A stretch of DNA of 34,216 nt from positions 1-34,216 of the forward strand of contig DAOUGC010000218.1 in the NCBI GenBank assembly GCA_034429695.1, read 5' to 3'. The translations under genes and the position numbers were made by a program. This document shows positions 7,927-17,215 of this stretch, one piece after another. Positions within the stretch are counted from its first letter, which is position 1. Every line of letters begins with the position of its first letter. Under the pieces are notes generated by a model. The model was not told the origin of the DNA and made no database searches. It worked only from the letters and a program-made list of their open reading frames with translations. Source of the stretch: DAOUGC01 sp034429695 (GTDB lineage: Bacteria > Chloroflexota > Anaerolineae > Anaerolineales > Anaerolineaceae).

Positions 7927-8964
7927 ATGGTAGTACGAATTGGTATCAATGGTTTCGGCCGAATTGGCCGGCAGGTTTTGAAAGCCATTAAGGAGCGACA
8001 TGCTGGGGAAATCCAGATCGTTGCGATTAATGACCTGTTTGATACCGCCACCAATGCGCATTTGTTGAAGTACGATTCCACCTATGGCCGGTTCCCCGGC
8101 ACCGTGGAAGTGGACGGAAACGATCTGGTTGTTGACGGAAAGAAGATCAAAGTTTTCTCGCAGACCGATCCCGGCATGCTGCCCTGGTCGGATGAAGGTG
8201 TCGACATCGTTATCGAGGCCACCGGTGTGTTCCGCGACAAGAACGGCAACCCCTCCAAGGGCAAGCCCGGCGCGAACATTCACATCGAAAAGGGCGGCGC
8301 CAAGAAGGTCATCATCACCGCTCCCGCCAAGAACGAAGATCTGACCATCGTGCTGGGCGTCAATGATGACCAGTACGATCCCGCGACCCATCATGTGGTC
8401 TCCAATGCCTCCTGCACCACCAACTGCCTGGCCCCGGCGGCCAAGGTTGTGAACGATCTGGTTGGCATTAACTACGGTCTCATGACCACCGTGCATGCTT
8501 ACACCAACGATCAGCGCATCCTGGACCTGGCCCACAAGGACCTGCGCCGCGCCCGCGCTGCTGCCCAGAACATCATCCCCACCACCACCGGCGCCGCCAA
8601 GGCTGTTGCCCTGGTGATCCCGGCGCTGAAGGGCAAGTTCGATGGTTACGCGCTGCGCGTTCCCACCGCCACCGTTTCGGTTGTGGACTTTGTGGCGCTG
8701 GTCAACCGCCCCACCACCCGCGAAGAGCTGAACGAGGCTTTCCGCGCGGCTGCCGAAGGCCCCATGCGCGGTATTCTGGGCTTCGAGATGGAACCCCTGG
8801 TGTCATCTGACTTCCGTGGCGACCCCCGCTCGTCAATCATTGACGCTGAGAACACCATGGTCATCCAGGGTAACATGGTCAAGGTTGTGACCTGGTACGA
8901 CAATGAATGGGGTTACTCCTGCCGCACCGCCGACCTGGCGGCCATGATGGCCAAGTCGCTCTAG
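7927..8964 (+). CDS. gap: Glyceraldehyde-3-phosphate dehydrogenase, type I
   Basis: This 345-residue enzyme oxidises glyceraldehyde 3-phosphate to 1,3-bisphosphoglycerate. The N-terminal dinucleotide fold starts with RIGINGFGRIGR. The catalytic cysteine is Cys163 in NASCTTNCLAP and the catalytic histidine is His190 in TTVHAYTNDQ. Asp36 in the INDLFD segment favours NAD over NADP. A short insertion (DKNGNPSKGKPGANI, about residues 104-118) lengthens the usual loop before the GAKKVIITAPA strand. The start has a GGAGG site with 6-nt spacing; the open frame runs 22 codons further upstream but without a ribosome-binding site. The strong bias to C-ending codons fits high expression. It is followed by pgk after a stem-loop. 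Confidence 0.97.
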   Translation: MVVRIGINGFGRIGRQVLKAIKERHAGEIQIVAINDLFDTATNAHLLKYDSTYGRFPGTVEVDGNDLVVDGKKIKVFSQTDPGMLPWSDEGVDIVIEATGVFRDKNGNPSKGKPGANIHIEKGGAKKVIITAPAKNEDLTIVLGVNDDQYDPATHHVVSNASCTTNCLAPAAKVVNDLVGINYGLMTTVHAYTNDQRILDLAHKDLRRARAAAQNIIPTTTGAAKAVALVIPALKGKFDGYALRVPTATVSVVDFVALVNRPTTREELNEAFRAAAEGPMRGILGFEMEPLVSSDFRGDPRSSIIDAENTMVIQGNMVKVVTWYDNEWGYSCRTADLAAMMAKSL

Positions 8965-9029
8965 TCGCAGCCGGAGATGAAAACGCGGGATAAGATGGTT
9001 GTCTTGCCCGTGTGAAGACTGAACAATAT

Positions 9030-9065
9030 GGGCGGCAAGGCTTGACCCGGTCAGGCCTGCCGCCC
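9030..9065 (+). terminator. Stem-loop between gap and pgk
   Basis: GGGCGGC-A-AGGC (9030-9041) pairs with GCCTGCCGCCC (9055-9065), leaving one bulged A. No run of T follows directly; a short TTTTT appears only near 9087. It is a strong RNA hairpin that could act as a partial terminator, attenuator or mRNA stabiliser, setting different levels of gap and pgk transcript. Confidence 0.5.
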
Positions 9066-9108
9066 GTTTGCCATCAACATCCGTTGTTTTTGATTGTGGG
9101 AGGATGAA

Positions 9109-10284
<1,176 letters not shown>

Positions 10285-10288
10285 AGTG

Positions 10289-10329
10289 GAGGTCAGAGGT
10301 CAGTTGTTTTTCATCTGACATTTGACTTC
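10289..10329. repeat. Imperfect inverted repeat built from GTCA-type units
   Basis: The 18-nt arms 10289-10306 and 10312-10329 flank a TTTTT loop. Each arm contains two GTCA units a few bases apart, and most mismatches in the fold are G-U pairs. It resembles in style the longer hairpin at 32136-32199. It lies just after pgk and before a cleaner terminator. Confidence 0.4.
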
Positions 10330-10349
10330 AGGTTTTATTGCACAGGTTG

Positions 10350-10390
10350 CCGGTTGTCAGTTGCCCGAAGGGGGGCTGACAACCGGTTTG
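10350..10390 (+). terminator. Probable terminator of the gap-pgk unit
   Basis: A perfect 11-bp stem, CCGGTTGTCAG at 10350-10360 and CTGACAACCGG at 10376-10386, has a 15-nt G-rich loop and is followed by TTTG. The T tract is short, so efficiency is uncertain. The interval 10285-10529 otherwise holds the repeat before it and the rpsT promoter after it, with no gene. Confidence 0.6.
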
Positions 10391-10461
10391 TAGTGAGGTA
10401 GGGGTGGTATCATGGTCGGCAATCCTGCAGTGGAATATGCCATTAACCATGAGATTCTTCC

Positions 10462-10490
10462 TAGACAAATTTGAATTGTTCTAGTAAAAT
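10462..10490 (+). promoter_or_regulatory. Promoter of rpsT
   Basis: TAGACA (10462-10467) and TAAAAT (10485-10490) are separated by 17 bp. Transcription would start near 10497, giving a leader of about 33 nt with a GGAGG site. Confidence 0.65.
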
Positions 10491-10529
10491 CAGGCGTTGC
10501 ATTTTGGTCTACAGATATCGGAGGAAGCT

Positions 10530-10796
10530 TTGGCAAACATTAAATCCGCGATTAAGCGCAATAAGCAAAACGAAAAACGCCGCGTGAAGAACCGCATCTT
10601 CCGTGGCCGCGCCCGCACTTTCGTGCAGAAAGCCCGCACCGACATCGCTGCTGGCTCGCGCGAAGAGGCCGTTGAGGCCGTGCAGGTGGCGATCAGCATG
10701 CTCGACCGTGCGGCTGACAAAGGCGTGATCCACAAGAACAATGCCGCCCGCCGCAAGAGCCGCCTGATGAAAAGCCTGGCGCAACTGGAAAAGTAA
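10530..10796 (+). CDS. rpsT: Small ribosomal subunit protein bS20
   Basis: This 88-residue basic protein begins ANIKSAIKRNKQNEKRR, the hallmark of bS20, which binds 16S rRNA early in 30S assembly. The start is a TTG at 10530, supported by GGAGG at 10520-10524 (5-nt spacing) and by family length. The same frame is open upstream, but the residues before the TTG do not belong to the family. UUG initiation is well known for bS20 genes and limits their translation. It has its own promoter and is followed by a strong terminator, so it is monocistronic. Confidence 0.95.
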   Translation: MANIKSAIKRNKQNEKRRVKNRIFRGRARTFVQKARTDIAAGSREEAVEAVQVAISMLDRAADKGVIHKNNAARRKSRLMKSLAQLEK

Positions 10797-10856
10797 TTCA
10801 CCTTTTCCCTCTCTCCCATCTGATGGGAGACGCGCAATCATTATTTCTCCATGAAT

Positions 10857-10885
10857 AAGCGGGAGCATTGTCTCCCGCTTTTTTT
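10857..10885 (+). terminator. Strong rho-independent terminator after rpsT
   Basis: AAGCGGGAG (10857-10865) and CTCCCGCTT (10872-10880) form a 9-bp stem followed by a run of T to 10885. A second small hairpin (TCTCCCA/TGGGAGA, 10812-10830) lies just upstream. Confidence 0.85.
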
Positions 10886-10890
10886 GGTTG

Positions 10891-10899
10891 TGTTATAAT
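10891..10899 (+). promoter_or_regulatory. Extended -10 promoter of argS
   Basis: TGTTATAAT lies directly after the rpsT terminator. Transcription would start near 10906 and give a leader of about 77 nt before the argS ATG. No T-box or other leader structure could be recognised there. Confidence 0.5.
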
Positions 10900-10982
10900 C
10901 CCCATGCGTTTGGTATTTGCCTGACAACGCTGGATGCACATTGACTGTCTTTCATTACTGCCGATTACGTGGATGAGCCGAT

Positions 10983-12749
10983 ATGTTTGAAGCTGAACAG
11001 AGAAACATCGAAAACCAGATACGCTCCTACTGTGCCAGCAATGGTCTTCCAGAACCGGCGGTTGCCTGGAGCTGGATTCCATTTTCCGGGCACTGGGGTA
11101 TCTCCACGTCCTTCTTCCAGCTTGCGGCGCAGGAAGCGCGTCAGAGTGGGGCGAAGATCAACGTGGGTCAACGCGCCCAGGAGATAGCCGAAGGCGTGGT
11201 TCAATATCTGGGGACACCTGATGGCTTTGAAAAGGTTGAAGCCGTTCGAGGTTATGTTAATCTGTATTTTTCGACCATGCAGTATGCCAGAAGGGTGATC
11301 AATACCGTTTTGGAGGAAGGCCGCGCGTACGGCAGGGGGGCACGTAAGAACGAACGCGTGATGGTGGAATTTTCCCAGCCAAACACCCACAAGGCGTTTC
11401 ATGTCGGGCATTTGCGCAGTGCCATCCTTGGTGATGTACTGGCGCGCATGTTGGATGCTGCCGGGTATGATGTTGTGCGCGCCAATTACCCCGGTGATTC
11501 TGGCCTGCACGTGATGAAATGGTTGTGGAATTATGTCAATTTCCATGCCGGTGAGAAACCCGAAGCTGACATCACCAAATGGATTGGCGAGCTGTACGCA
11601 GAGGCAAACCGCCGCCTGAGCGACCACCCTGAACTGGAAAGTGAAGTGCGCGCCCTGTACAAACGCTGGGATGAACGCGACCCCGAGGTGGTGCAGTTGT
11701 GGGAGGAAACCCGCCAGTGGTCATTGGACGGCTTCAATGACATCTATGACCTGCTGGATATCAGCTTTGATGTGTACTACTTCAACAGCATGATGGAACA
11801 GCCCGGCAAGCAGGTGGTCAATGATTTGATCGCCCGCAAGATCGCCACGGATGAGCGGCCTGAAGGCGCTGTAATTGTCAAGCTGGATGATTTGCTAGGG
11901 TTGAACACCGAAAAGTACCGTGTGCTGGTGGTGTTGCGTTCTGACAGCACCCCGCTGTACTCCACTGAAGACCTGGCGCTGGTCATCCGCAAGTTCACTG
12001 ATTATCCTGACCTGACCCGCTCAATCTATGTGGTGGATGTGCGCCAGTCGCTGCATTTTCAGCAGGTATTCAAAACCCTTGAGGTGGCTGGCTACCCGTG
12101 GGCTGAACGCTGCATGCACATTCCGTATGAACTGGTCTCGCTGCCGGGGAATGTGGTCATGGCCTCCCGTGAGGGTACGGTGGTGTTGCTTGAGGATTTG
12201 ATCCGTGAAGCAACCGACCGCGCCTATCAGGTGGTGGAGGAAAAGAATGCCGACCTCAGCCATGAAGATAAAATGGCGGTGGCGCGTGCTGTGGGTCTTG
12301 GGGCAATCAAATACCCCATGCTGGCGCGTGAAAATACCAAAATCGTGACCTTTGACTGGGAATCGGCACTGGACTTTAACGGTCAGGCGGCACCATATAT
12401 CCAATATGCTTATGTACGCGCCAACAGCATCCTGCGCAAGGCGGGTGGGTGCATCCCCGATGAAGCCGCGCCTGAATATGAGATGAGCAAACAGGAGATC
12501 GAGCTGATTGAGCGCATCTCGCAGTTGCCAAAAGAAGTACAGCGTGCCGCCAATGAGTATCGCCCGTTGTATCTGGCCAATCTGGCGTACGAACTGGCGC
12601 GCGGGTTTAACGATTTCTACAACCAGTGTCCGGTTTTGCAGGCGGAGCCGCATATACGGGATGTCCGATTGCGTCTGGTTGCTGCCGCGCGAGAGGCGAT
12701 CGGCAGCAGCCTGGAAATACTGGGCATCACCGCGCCAGAAGTCATGTAG
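10983..12749 (+). CDS. argS: Arginine--tRNA ligase
   Basis: This 588-residue class I synthetase charges tRNA-Arg. Residues 1-110 form the N-terminal additional domain that contacts the tRNA D-loop. The HIGH motif is HVGH at residues 140-143, within NTHKAFHVGHLRS. The second signature loop has the degenerate form typical of ArgRS (VMASREGTVV), lacking a canonical KMSKS. The C-terminal DALR anticodon-binding domain begins around YAYVRANSILRKAG. Length and order are normal. The ribosome-binding site before the ATG at 10983 is weak. Confidence 0.95.
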   Translation: MFEAEQRNIENQIRSYCASNGLPEPAVAWSWIPFSGHWGISTSFFQLAAQEARQSGAKINVGQRAQEIAEGVVQYLGTPDGFEKVEAVRGYVNLYFSTMQYARRVINTVLEEGRAYGRGARKNERVMVEFSQPNTHKAFHVGHLRSAILGDVLARMLDAAGYDVVRANYPGDSGLHVMKWLWNYVNFHAGEKPEADITKWIGELYAEANRRLSDHPELESEVRALYKRWDERDPEVVQLWEETRQWSLDGFNDIYDLLDISFDVYYFNSMMEQPGKQVVNDLIARKIATDERPEGAVIVKLDDLLGLNTEKYRVLVVLRSDSTPLYSTEDLALVIRKFTDYPDLTRSIYVVDVRQSLHFQQVFKTLEVAGYPWAERCMHIPYELVSLPGNVVMASREGTVVLLEDLIREATDRAYQVVEEKNADLSHEDKMAVARAVGLGAIKYPMLARENTKIVTFDWESALDFNGQAAPYIQYAYVRANSILRKAGGCIPDEAAPEYEMSKQEIELIERISQLPKEVQRAANEYRPLYLANLAYELARGFNDFYNQCPVLQAEPHIRDVRLRLVAAAREAIGSSLEILGITAPEVM

Positions 12750-12760
12750 GGAATTCAGAG

Positions 12761-12798
12761 ACCGGGTTTAAGCCGATTGTGGCATGGAACCCGGTTTC
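12761..12798 (+). terminator. Weak stem-loop after argS
   Basis: ACCGGGTT (12761-12768) pairs with AACCCGGT (12788-12795) and is followed by TTTC. The T tract is poor, so read-through into the next gene is possible. Confidence 0.4.
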
Positions 12799-12846
12799 TA
12801 TCCACATCAACCAACCATATTTTGTAATAAGGAGATGCAACCGATT

Positions 12847-14166
12847 ATGTCCCGGATCCGAACGTTAATCATGGGCGCTGCGGGGCGCGACTTCCACAAC
12901 TTCAATGTCTATTTTCGTGACAACCAGAACTATGAGGTGGTGGCTTTCACTGCCACGCAGATTCCCAACATTGAAGGACGCAAGTACCCGGCAGAACTGG
13001 CTGGTTCGCTCTACCCGCAAGGGATCAATATCCACCCGGAAAGCGAACTGGAATGCCTGATCAGGGATCTGAAGGTTGAGCAGGTGGTGTTTGCCTACTC
13101 AGACGTTCCGCATGAGTACGTGATGCACAAAGCCAGCATCGTCATGGCTGCCGGCGCCGATTTTCGGCTGATGGGCCAGGCAACCACCCAAATCAAATCC
13201 ACCAAACCGGTGGTATCTGTTTGCGCTGTTCGCACCGGCTCGGGCAAGAGCCAGACCACCCGCCGCGTCTCGTTGATCCTGCGCGATATGGGTTACACCG
13301 TGGCTGCCATTCGCCACCCCATGCCCTACGGTGACCTGGTCAAGCAGAAGGTTCAGCGTTACGCTGATTACAGTGACCTGGACAAGCACGAGTGCACCAT
13401 CGAAGAGCGTGAGGAGTACGAACCCCACCTCGATAATGGCGTGATCGTGTACGCCGGTGTGGATTACGAAGCCATCCTGCGCCAGGCTGAGCAGGAAGTG
13501 GACATTGTGCTGTGGGACGGCGGAAATAATGACTTCTCATTCTACGTGCCCGATCTTTCGATCGTGGTTGCCGACCCGCACCGCCCCGGTCATGAGAAGA
13601 GCTATCACCCCGGCGAAACCAACATCCGTTCGGCTGATGTGTTTGTGATCAACAAGGTGGACACTGCCTCACCCGAGAGCATCATCTCTGTTCGCAACAA
13701 CATCCGCGCCATGAACCCCGATGCTGTGGTGATCGAAGCCGCCTCACCGTTGTTTGTGGAAGACCCGGCTGCCATCCGCGGTAAACGCGTGCTGGTGATC
13801 GAGGACGGCCCCACCCTGACCCACGGTGAAATGGCTTACGGTGCTGGTTGGGTGGCTGCCCGCCGCTTTGGCGCTGGCGAAATTGTGGATCCCCGCCCGT
13901 TCGCGGTGGGTTCCATCACTGCCACCTACAAGAAGTATCCCTCCACCGGCGCGATCCTGCCGGCCATGGGTTATGGCGATGAGATGACCCGCGATCTGGA
14001 AACCACGATCAACAACTCTGACGTTGACCTGGTGATCTCGGCCACCCCCATTGACCTGACCCGCATCATTAAAGTGAACAAGCCCATGCAGCGCGTTCGC
14101 TATGAGCTGCAAGAGATCGGCCAGCCGACTCTCGAGGATATCCTCAAGGGCAAGTTCGGCAAGTAA
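12847..14166 (+). CDS. Cyclic 2,3-diphosphoglycerate synthetase-like GTPase
   Basis: This 439-residue protein resembles the family named after archaeal cyclic 2,3-diphosphoglycerate synthetase (CpgS). The first 110 residues form a Rossmann-like domain beginning RIRTLIMGAAGRDFHNFN. A P-loop nucleotide-binding domain follows, with AVRTGSGKSQTTR near residue 125, DIVLWDGGNND and NKVDTA. In Methanothermus the enzyme closes 2,3-bisphosphoglycerate into a cyclic thermoprotectant; the bacterial members are mostly uncharacterised, so the substrate here is inferred from the family name only. The start is the ATG after an AAGGAG site, with a rather long 12-nt spacing; an ATG at 12835 touches that site. 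It lies two genes after gap-pgk, which supply the precursor. Confidence 0.75.
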   Translation: MSRIRTLIMGAAGRDFHNFNVYFRDNQNYEVVAFTATQIPNIEGRKYPAELAGSLYPQGINIHPESELECLIRDLKVEQVVFAYSDVPHEYVMHKASIVMAAGADFRLMGQATTQIKSTKPVVSVCAVRTGSGKSQTTRRVSLILRDMGYTVAAIRHPMPYGDLVKQKVQRYADYSDLDKHECTIEEREEYEPHLDNGVIVYAGVDYEAILRQAEQEVDIVLWDGGNNDFSFYVPDLSIVVADPHRPGHEKSYHPGETNIRSADVFVINKVDTASPESIISVRNNIRAMNPDAVVIEAASPLFVEDPAAIRGKRVLVIEDGPTLTHGEMAYGAGWVAARRFGAGEIVDPRPFAVGSITATYKKYPSTGAILPAMGYGDEMTRDLETTINNSDVDLVISATPIDLTRIIKVNKPMQRVRYELQEIGQPTLEDILKGKFGK

Positions 14167-14183
14167 TTTCCATTTCGTTACAC

Positions 14184-14227
14184 TATAATTGGGCTGTCCC
14201 AATGCTGGTATATGGGACAGCCCAATT
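14184..14227. promoter_or_regulatory. TATAAT overlapped by a 15-bp perfect inverted repeat before obgE
   Basis: The arms 14187-14201 (AATTGGGCTGTCCCA) and 14213-14227 are perfect reverse complements around an 11-nt loop. The left arm overlaps a TATAAT at 14184-14189. No T run follows on the plus strand, so it is not a standard terminator. It may be an operator, an RNA hairpin in transcripts arriving from upstream, or a dispersed palindrome. No good -35 is visible. Confidence 0.5.
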
Positions 14228-14251
14228 GATCAGAAGAGCCAGCAGGTTGCC

Positions 14252-15520
14252 ATGTTTATTGATGAAGCCCGAATTTATGTTCGTTCTGGAAAAGGCGGTG
14301 ATGGCGCGGTTCACTTTCACCGGGAGAAATACGTACCCCGCGGTGGGCCGGATGGCGGCGACGGTGGGCGCGGCGGATCGGTGATCCTCAAGGTGCAGCC
14401 AACCCTCAACACATTGGCAGCCTTCAGGCATGTCATGCGCTACATCGCAAAAGATGGCGCCAATGGCGGCAAGAACAACATGACCGGGCGTTCGGCTGAT
14501 GATCTTATGGTTCCGGTTCCGCCTGGAACGCTGGTATACGATGCCGATTCCAATGAACTGCTTGGCGATCTGGTGGAGGCAGGCCAGACGCTGGTGGTGG
14601 CAAATGGTGGGCGGGGTGGCAAGGGTAACCAGCATTTCGCCACTTCACGCAACCAGGTGCCGCGCATGGGTGAGAAAGGCGAGCCTTCAGAGGAGCGCAA
14701 TCTGCGCCTGGAACTGAAATTGATCGCTGATGTTGGCATTGTGGGCGTACCCAACGCGGGCAAATCATCATTGCTCTCAGCGGTGACCAATGCCAAACCA
14801 AAGATTGCACCTTATCCTTTCACCACCATTGAACCCAACCTGGGTGTGGCTGAACTGGATCTGGATACCAGCCTGATCCTGGCGGATATTCCGGGTCTGA
14901 TTGAGGGTGCACACATGGGTGTAGGCCTGGGTGACGCCTTCCTGCGCCATATTCAACGCACCCGTGTGATCATTCACCTGCTGGACGGCATGGCTGAAGA
15001 CCCCATTGCCGACTATTCACAGATCAACAGCGAGCTGGCATTGTTTGACCCCGCCCTGGCGGCAAAACCACAGGTGGTGGTCTTTAATAAGATGGACCTG
15101 CCCGACGTGCAGGCCCGTTGGGATGACGTAAAAAAGCAACTGAGTAAAATGGGGGTTCAGGACCCCATGGCAATCTCGGCGGCTGCGCATACCAACCTGA
15201 CCGCTTTGCTGTGGCGCGTACACGAATTACTGCAGACCGCACCACGTCTTGAAGCCATTGAAGCGTTGCCGGTGTACAAGCCTGAGGAAGACCCACGTGC
15301 CTTCACAGTGGAACGTACACTGGATGGTGAGGGCTGGCAGGTGCGCGGCAAGGCAATCGAGCGTGCCGCCAAAATGACGTACTGGGAACATCCTGGTTCG
15401 CTGCGGCGTTTCCAGCGCATGATCGAAACCCTGGGTATTGATGCTGCCCTGCGAGAAGCCGGGGTGGAAGAGGGGGATACGGTTGTAATTGGTGATATCG
15501 AGCTGGAGTGGGAGGATTAA
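14252..15520 (+). CDS. obgE: GTPase Obg
   Basis: This 422-residue GTPase acts in 50S ribosome maturation and stress control. The glycine-rich Obg domain covers residues 1-158 with repeated GGDGG and GGRGG turns. The G domain has G1 GVPNAGKS at 165-172, the switch I TT near 191, G3 DIPG near 212 and G4 NKMD further on. Residues from about 340 form the C-terminal OCT domain. The ATG is chosen from family length; the frame is open for 21 further codons upstream through the inverted repeat. The ribosome-binding site is weak. nadD follows 36 bp downstream, likely on the same transcript. Confidence 0.96.
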   Translation: MFIDEARIYVRSGKGGDGAVHFHREKYVPRGGPDGGDGGRGGSVILKVQPTLNTLAAFRHVMRYIAKDGANGGKNNMTGRSADDLMVPVPPGTLVYDADSNELLGDLVEAGQTLVVANGGRGGKGNQHFATSRNQVPRMGEKGEPSEERNLRLELKLIADVGIVGVPNAGKSSLLSAVTNAKPKIAPYPFTTIEPNLGVAELDLDTSLILADIPGLIEGAHMGVGLGDAFLRHIQRTRVIIHLLDGMAEDPIADYSQINSELALFDPALAAKPQVVVFNKMDLPDVQARWDDVKKQLSKMGVQDPMAISAAAHTNLTALLWRVHELLQTAPRLEAIEALPVYKPEEDPRAFTVERTLDGEGWQVRGKAIERAAKMTYWEHPGSLRRFQRMIETLGIDAALREAGVEEGDTVVIGDIELEWED

Positions 15521-15556
15521 TCCCCTCAGTCTGGCTCTTCAGTAAAAGGGTGGAAT

Positions 15557-16165
15557 ATGAGAATTGGCGTATTTGGAGGTACTTTCGATCCTCCGCATCA
15601 CGGACATTTGATCCTGGCATCTGAGGCGCGCGAGCAGCTTCAATTGGACCGGGTCTTGTGGGTGCTCACGCCTGTGCCGCCACACAAACCGGGCCAGGTG
15701 ATCACCTCAACCCGCGACCGGGTGTCCATGCTCAAAGCCGCGCTGGTGGAGGATATTTTCTTTGAACTCTCCACGGTTGATATTGACCGTGATCCGCCGC
15801 ATTATGCCCTGGACACGATGAAATTGTTGCGCGCCAGGCATGCCTATGACACGCTGGTATATTTAATGGGCGGTGATTCGCTGCGTGATTTACCCACCTG
15901 GCACGCGCCGCTGGCATTTGTGGATGCCAGTGATGAAATTGGCGTCATGCGGCGGCCAGGCGTTGAGTTTGACCTCGACAGTCTGGACGCCAGCCTGCCC
16001 GGTTTGGCCGGCAAGGTACGTTTTGTGGACGCTCCGCTGATTGAAATTTCCGCCAGTGACATTCGTGCGCGCGTGGCAGGGGGGCGGTCATTCCGTTACT
16101 TCCTGCCGCTGACGGTGTATCAGTTAATCCGCAACCGAAATTTTTATGCATCAGACAAAGAATAA
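15557..16165 (+). CDS. nadD: Nicotinate-nucleotide adenylyltransferase
   Basis: This 202-residue enzyme adenylates nicotinate mononucleotide in NAD synthesis. The N-terminal nucleotidyltransferase signature GGTFDPPHHGHL (residues 7-18) contains the HxGH motif, and the C-terminal ISASDIRARV segment is the family's ISSTxIR motif. PPHKP near residue 40 also fits. Length is standard. Pairing of obgE and nadD is common in bacteria. A strong terminator follows. Confidence 0.95.
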   Translation: MRIGVFGGTFDPPHHGHLILASEAREQLQLDRVLWVLTPVPPHKPGQVITSTRDRVSMLKAALVEDIFFELSTVDIDRDPPHYALDTMKLLRARHAYDTLVYLMGGDSLRDLPTWHAPLAFVDASDEIGVMRRPGVEFDLDSLDASLPGLAGKVRFVDAPLIEISASDIRARVAGGRSFRYFLPLTVYQLIRNRNFYASDKE

Positions 16166-16169
16166 ACTC

Positions 16170-16204
16170 ACACCCCGTCTGAAAATCCAGACGGGGTGTT
16201 TTTT
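16170..16204 (+). terminator. Strong rho-independent terminator after nadD
   Basis: ACACCCCGTCTG (16170-16181) and CAGACGGGGTGT (16188-16199) form a perfect 12-bp stem with a 6-nt loop, followed by a T run to 16204. Confidence 0.9.
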
Positions 16205-16227
16205 ATGGATGAAACGATGTGGATTGG

Positions 16228-17094
16228 TTAATCCTGTACCAGCTCGATATTGCCAGCGCCAACTTCAATATTGATGGCCAGAACGGGACCTTCACCTTCC
16301 ATTTCATACACGCCGTCTCGAATGGTCCAGGTTCCTTCGGTTTCGATGTTGCTCATCCCGGTGGTGAACTCCACCACGGCGTGGACACCCTCGGGGATGA
16401 TGATCTTGGTGTTGCTCACCCCACCGGTGATGTCAACGTCGGCATCCCGTTGCAGCTCGCCGCTGAAATCCAGCGTGTAAGAACCTGCGCCAGCGCTGAA
16501 ACTCATGCGTTCAAAATTGGCATTCGCCAGACCACTCAATTTGACATTGGATGCGCCGGTGTTGTAGATCAGTTCATCCATTGTCTGGGTATTGGGCTCA
16601 CCGAAAAACACTTCCACATCACTCGCGCCGTCGTTGATTTCGAAATGAGTGAGGGGCAGGCCGGTCAGGTCAATGTCGCCTTCATAGGCTCCGGCATTGA
16701 TGGTCAGGGCAAACGGGGCTGAGCCGCCCAGTTTCAGGTCCCAACGATTGATCACATCGTGCGTGGGAATATTGGTGGACATGGCATCCGTCTGGCTGAT
16801 GGTGATGCGGTTTCCATCGTGGGTGACCGTGGGAACCCACTCGGTCACGTTGAAATCAACAGTGCCTTCGACAAACCGGGAACCGCCGGAGGCGATGGTT
16901 AACTCGGCTGCGCCGGTCTCGATCACCAGTTCGGGGGTGCCATTGGTTTCAGGCAGGTCCTCGGCAATGTCAACGGTGGTCAATTCACCCACTTTGACTG
17001 CCGGAATATTGGGAACGCTGATGGTGCATGCCATGGCAGCCAGCATGAGCATGGAAAGGACGAGCAGTATTCGGGTTGAGAGGTTGGTTTTCAT
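16228..17094 (-). CDS. Lipoprotein with toastrack-like (DUF4097/adhesin-type) beta domain
   Basis: This 288-residue protein has a lipoprotein signal ending in the lipobox AMAC with Cys23, so it is probably membrane-anchored and exported. The mature part is a regular run of short beta strands with Gly/Asp turns (VIETGAAELTIASGG and INAGAYEGDIDLTG are typical), the pattern of the DUF4097/DUF2154-type right-handed beta domain. No enzyme motif is visible. The ATG follows AGGAGA with normal spacing. A terminator separates it from the bactofilin-like gene upstream, and it has its own promoter matching that of the ECF sigma gene, so it is likely a regulon member, perhaps an envelope-stress sensor or effector. 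Confidence 0.8.
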   Translation of the reverse strand: MKTNLSTRILLVLSMLMLAAMACTISVPNIPAVKVGELTTVDIAEDLPETNGTPELVIETGAAELTIASGGSRFVEGTVDFNVTEWVPTVTHDGNRITISQTDAMSTNIPTHDVINRWDLKLGGSAPFALTINAGAYEGDIDLTGLPLTHFEINDGASDVEVFFGEPNTQTMDELIYNTGASNVKLSGLANANFERMSFSAGAGSYTLDFSGELQRDADVDITGGVSNTKIIIPEGVHAVVEFTTGMSNIETEGTWTIRDGVYEMEGEGPVLAINIEVGAGNIELVQD

Positions 17095-17129
17095 TTGTCT
17101 TTCTCCTGTAAGTTGTTACTTCCATACCA

Positions 17130-17156
17130 TATACGTAATGGCAGGAAAAAAGTCGC
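17130..17156 (-). promoter_or_regulatory. ECF-sigma-type promoter of the lipoprotein gene
   Basis: Read on the minus strand, GCGACT (17156-17151) is followed after exactly 15 bp by CGTATA (17135-17130). Hexamers, T-rich start of the spacer and spacer length match the element ahead of the ECF sigma gene at 19451-19477. Confidence 0.55.
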
Positions 17157-17170
17157 TCAAATTTTTGTTT

Positions 17171-17207
17171 AAAAACAAACACTGGCTTTTCACCAGTGTT
17201 TGTTTTT
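17171..17207 (-). terminator. Bidirectional terminator after the bactofilin-like gene
   Basis: A perfect 15-bp stem, 17171-17185 with 17193-17207, has a 7-nt loop. Both arms begin or end in five A/T, so each strand has a T tract after the stem. It would end the sigma operon before the lipoprotein gene's own promoter. Confidence 0.85.
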
Positions 17208-17215
17208 AGTAGGGG

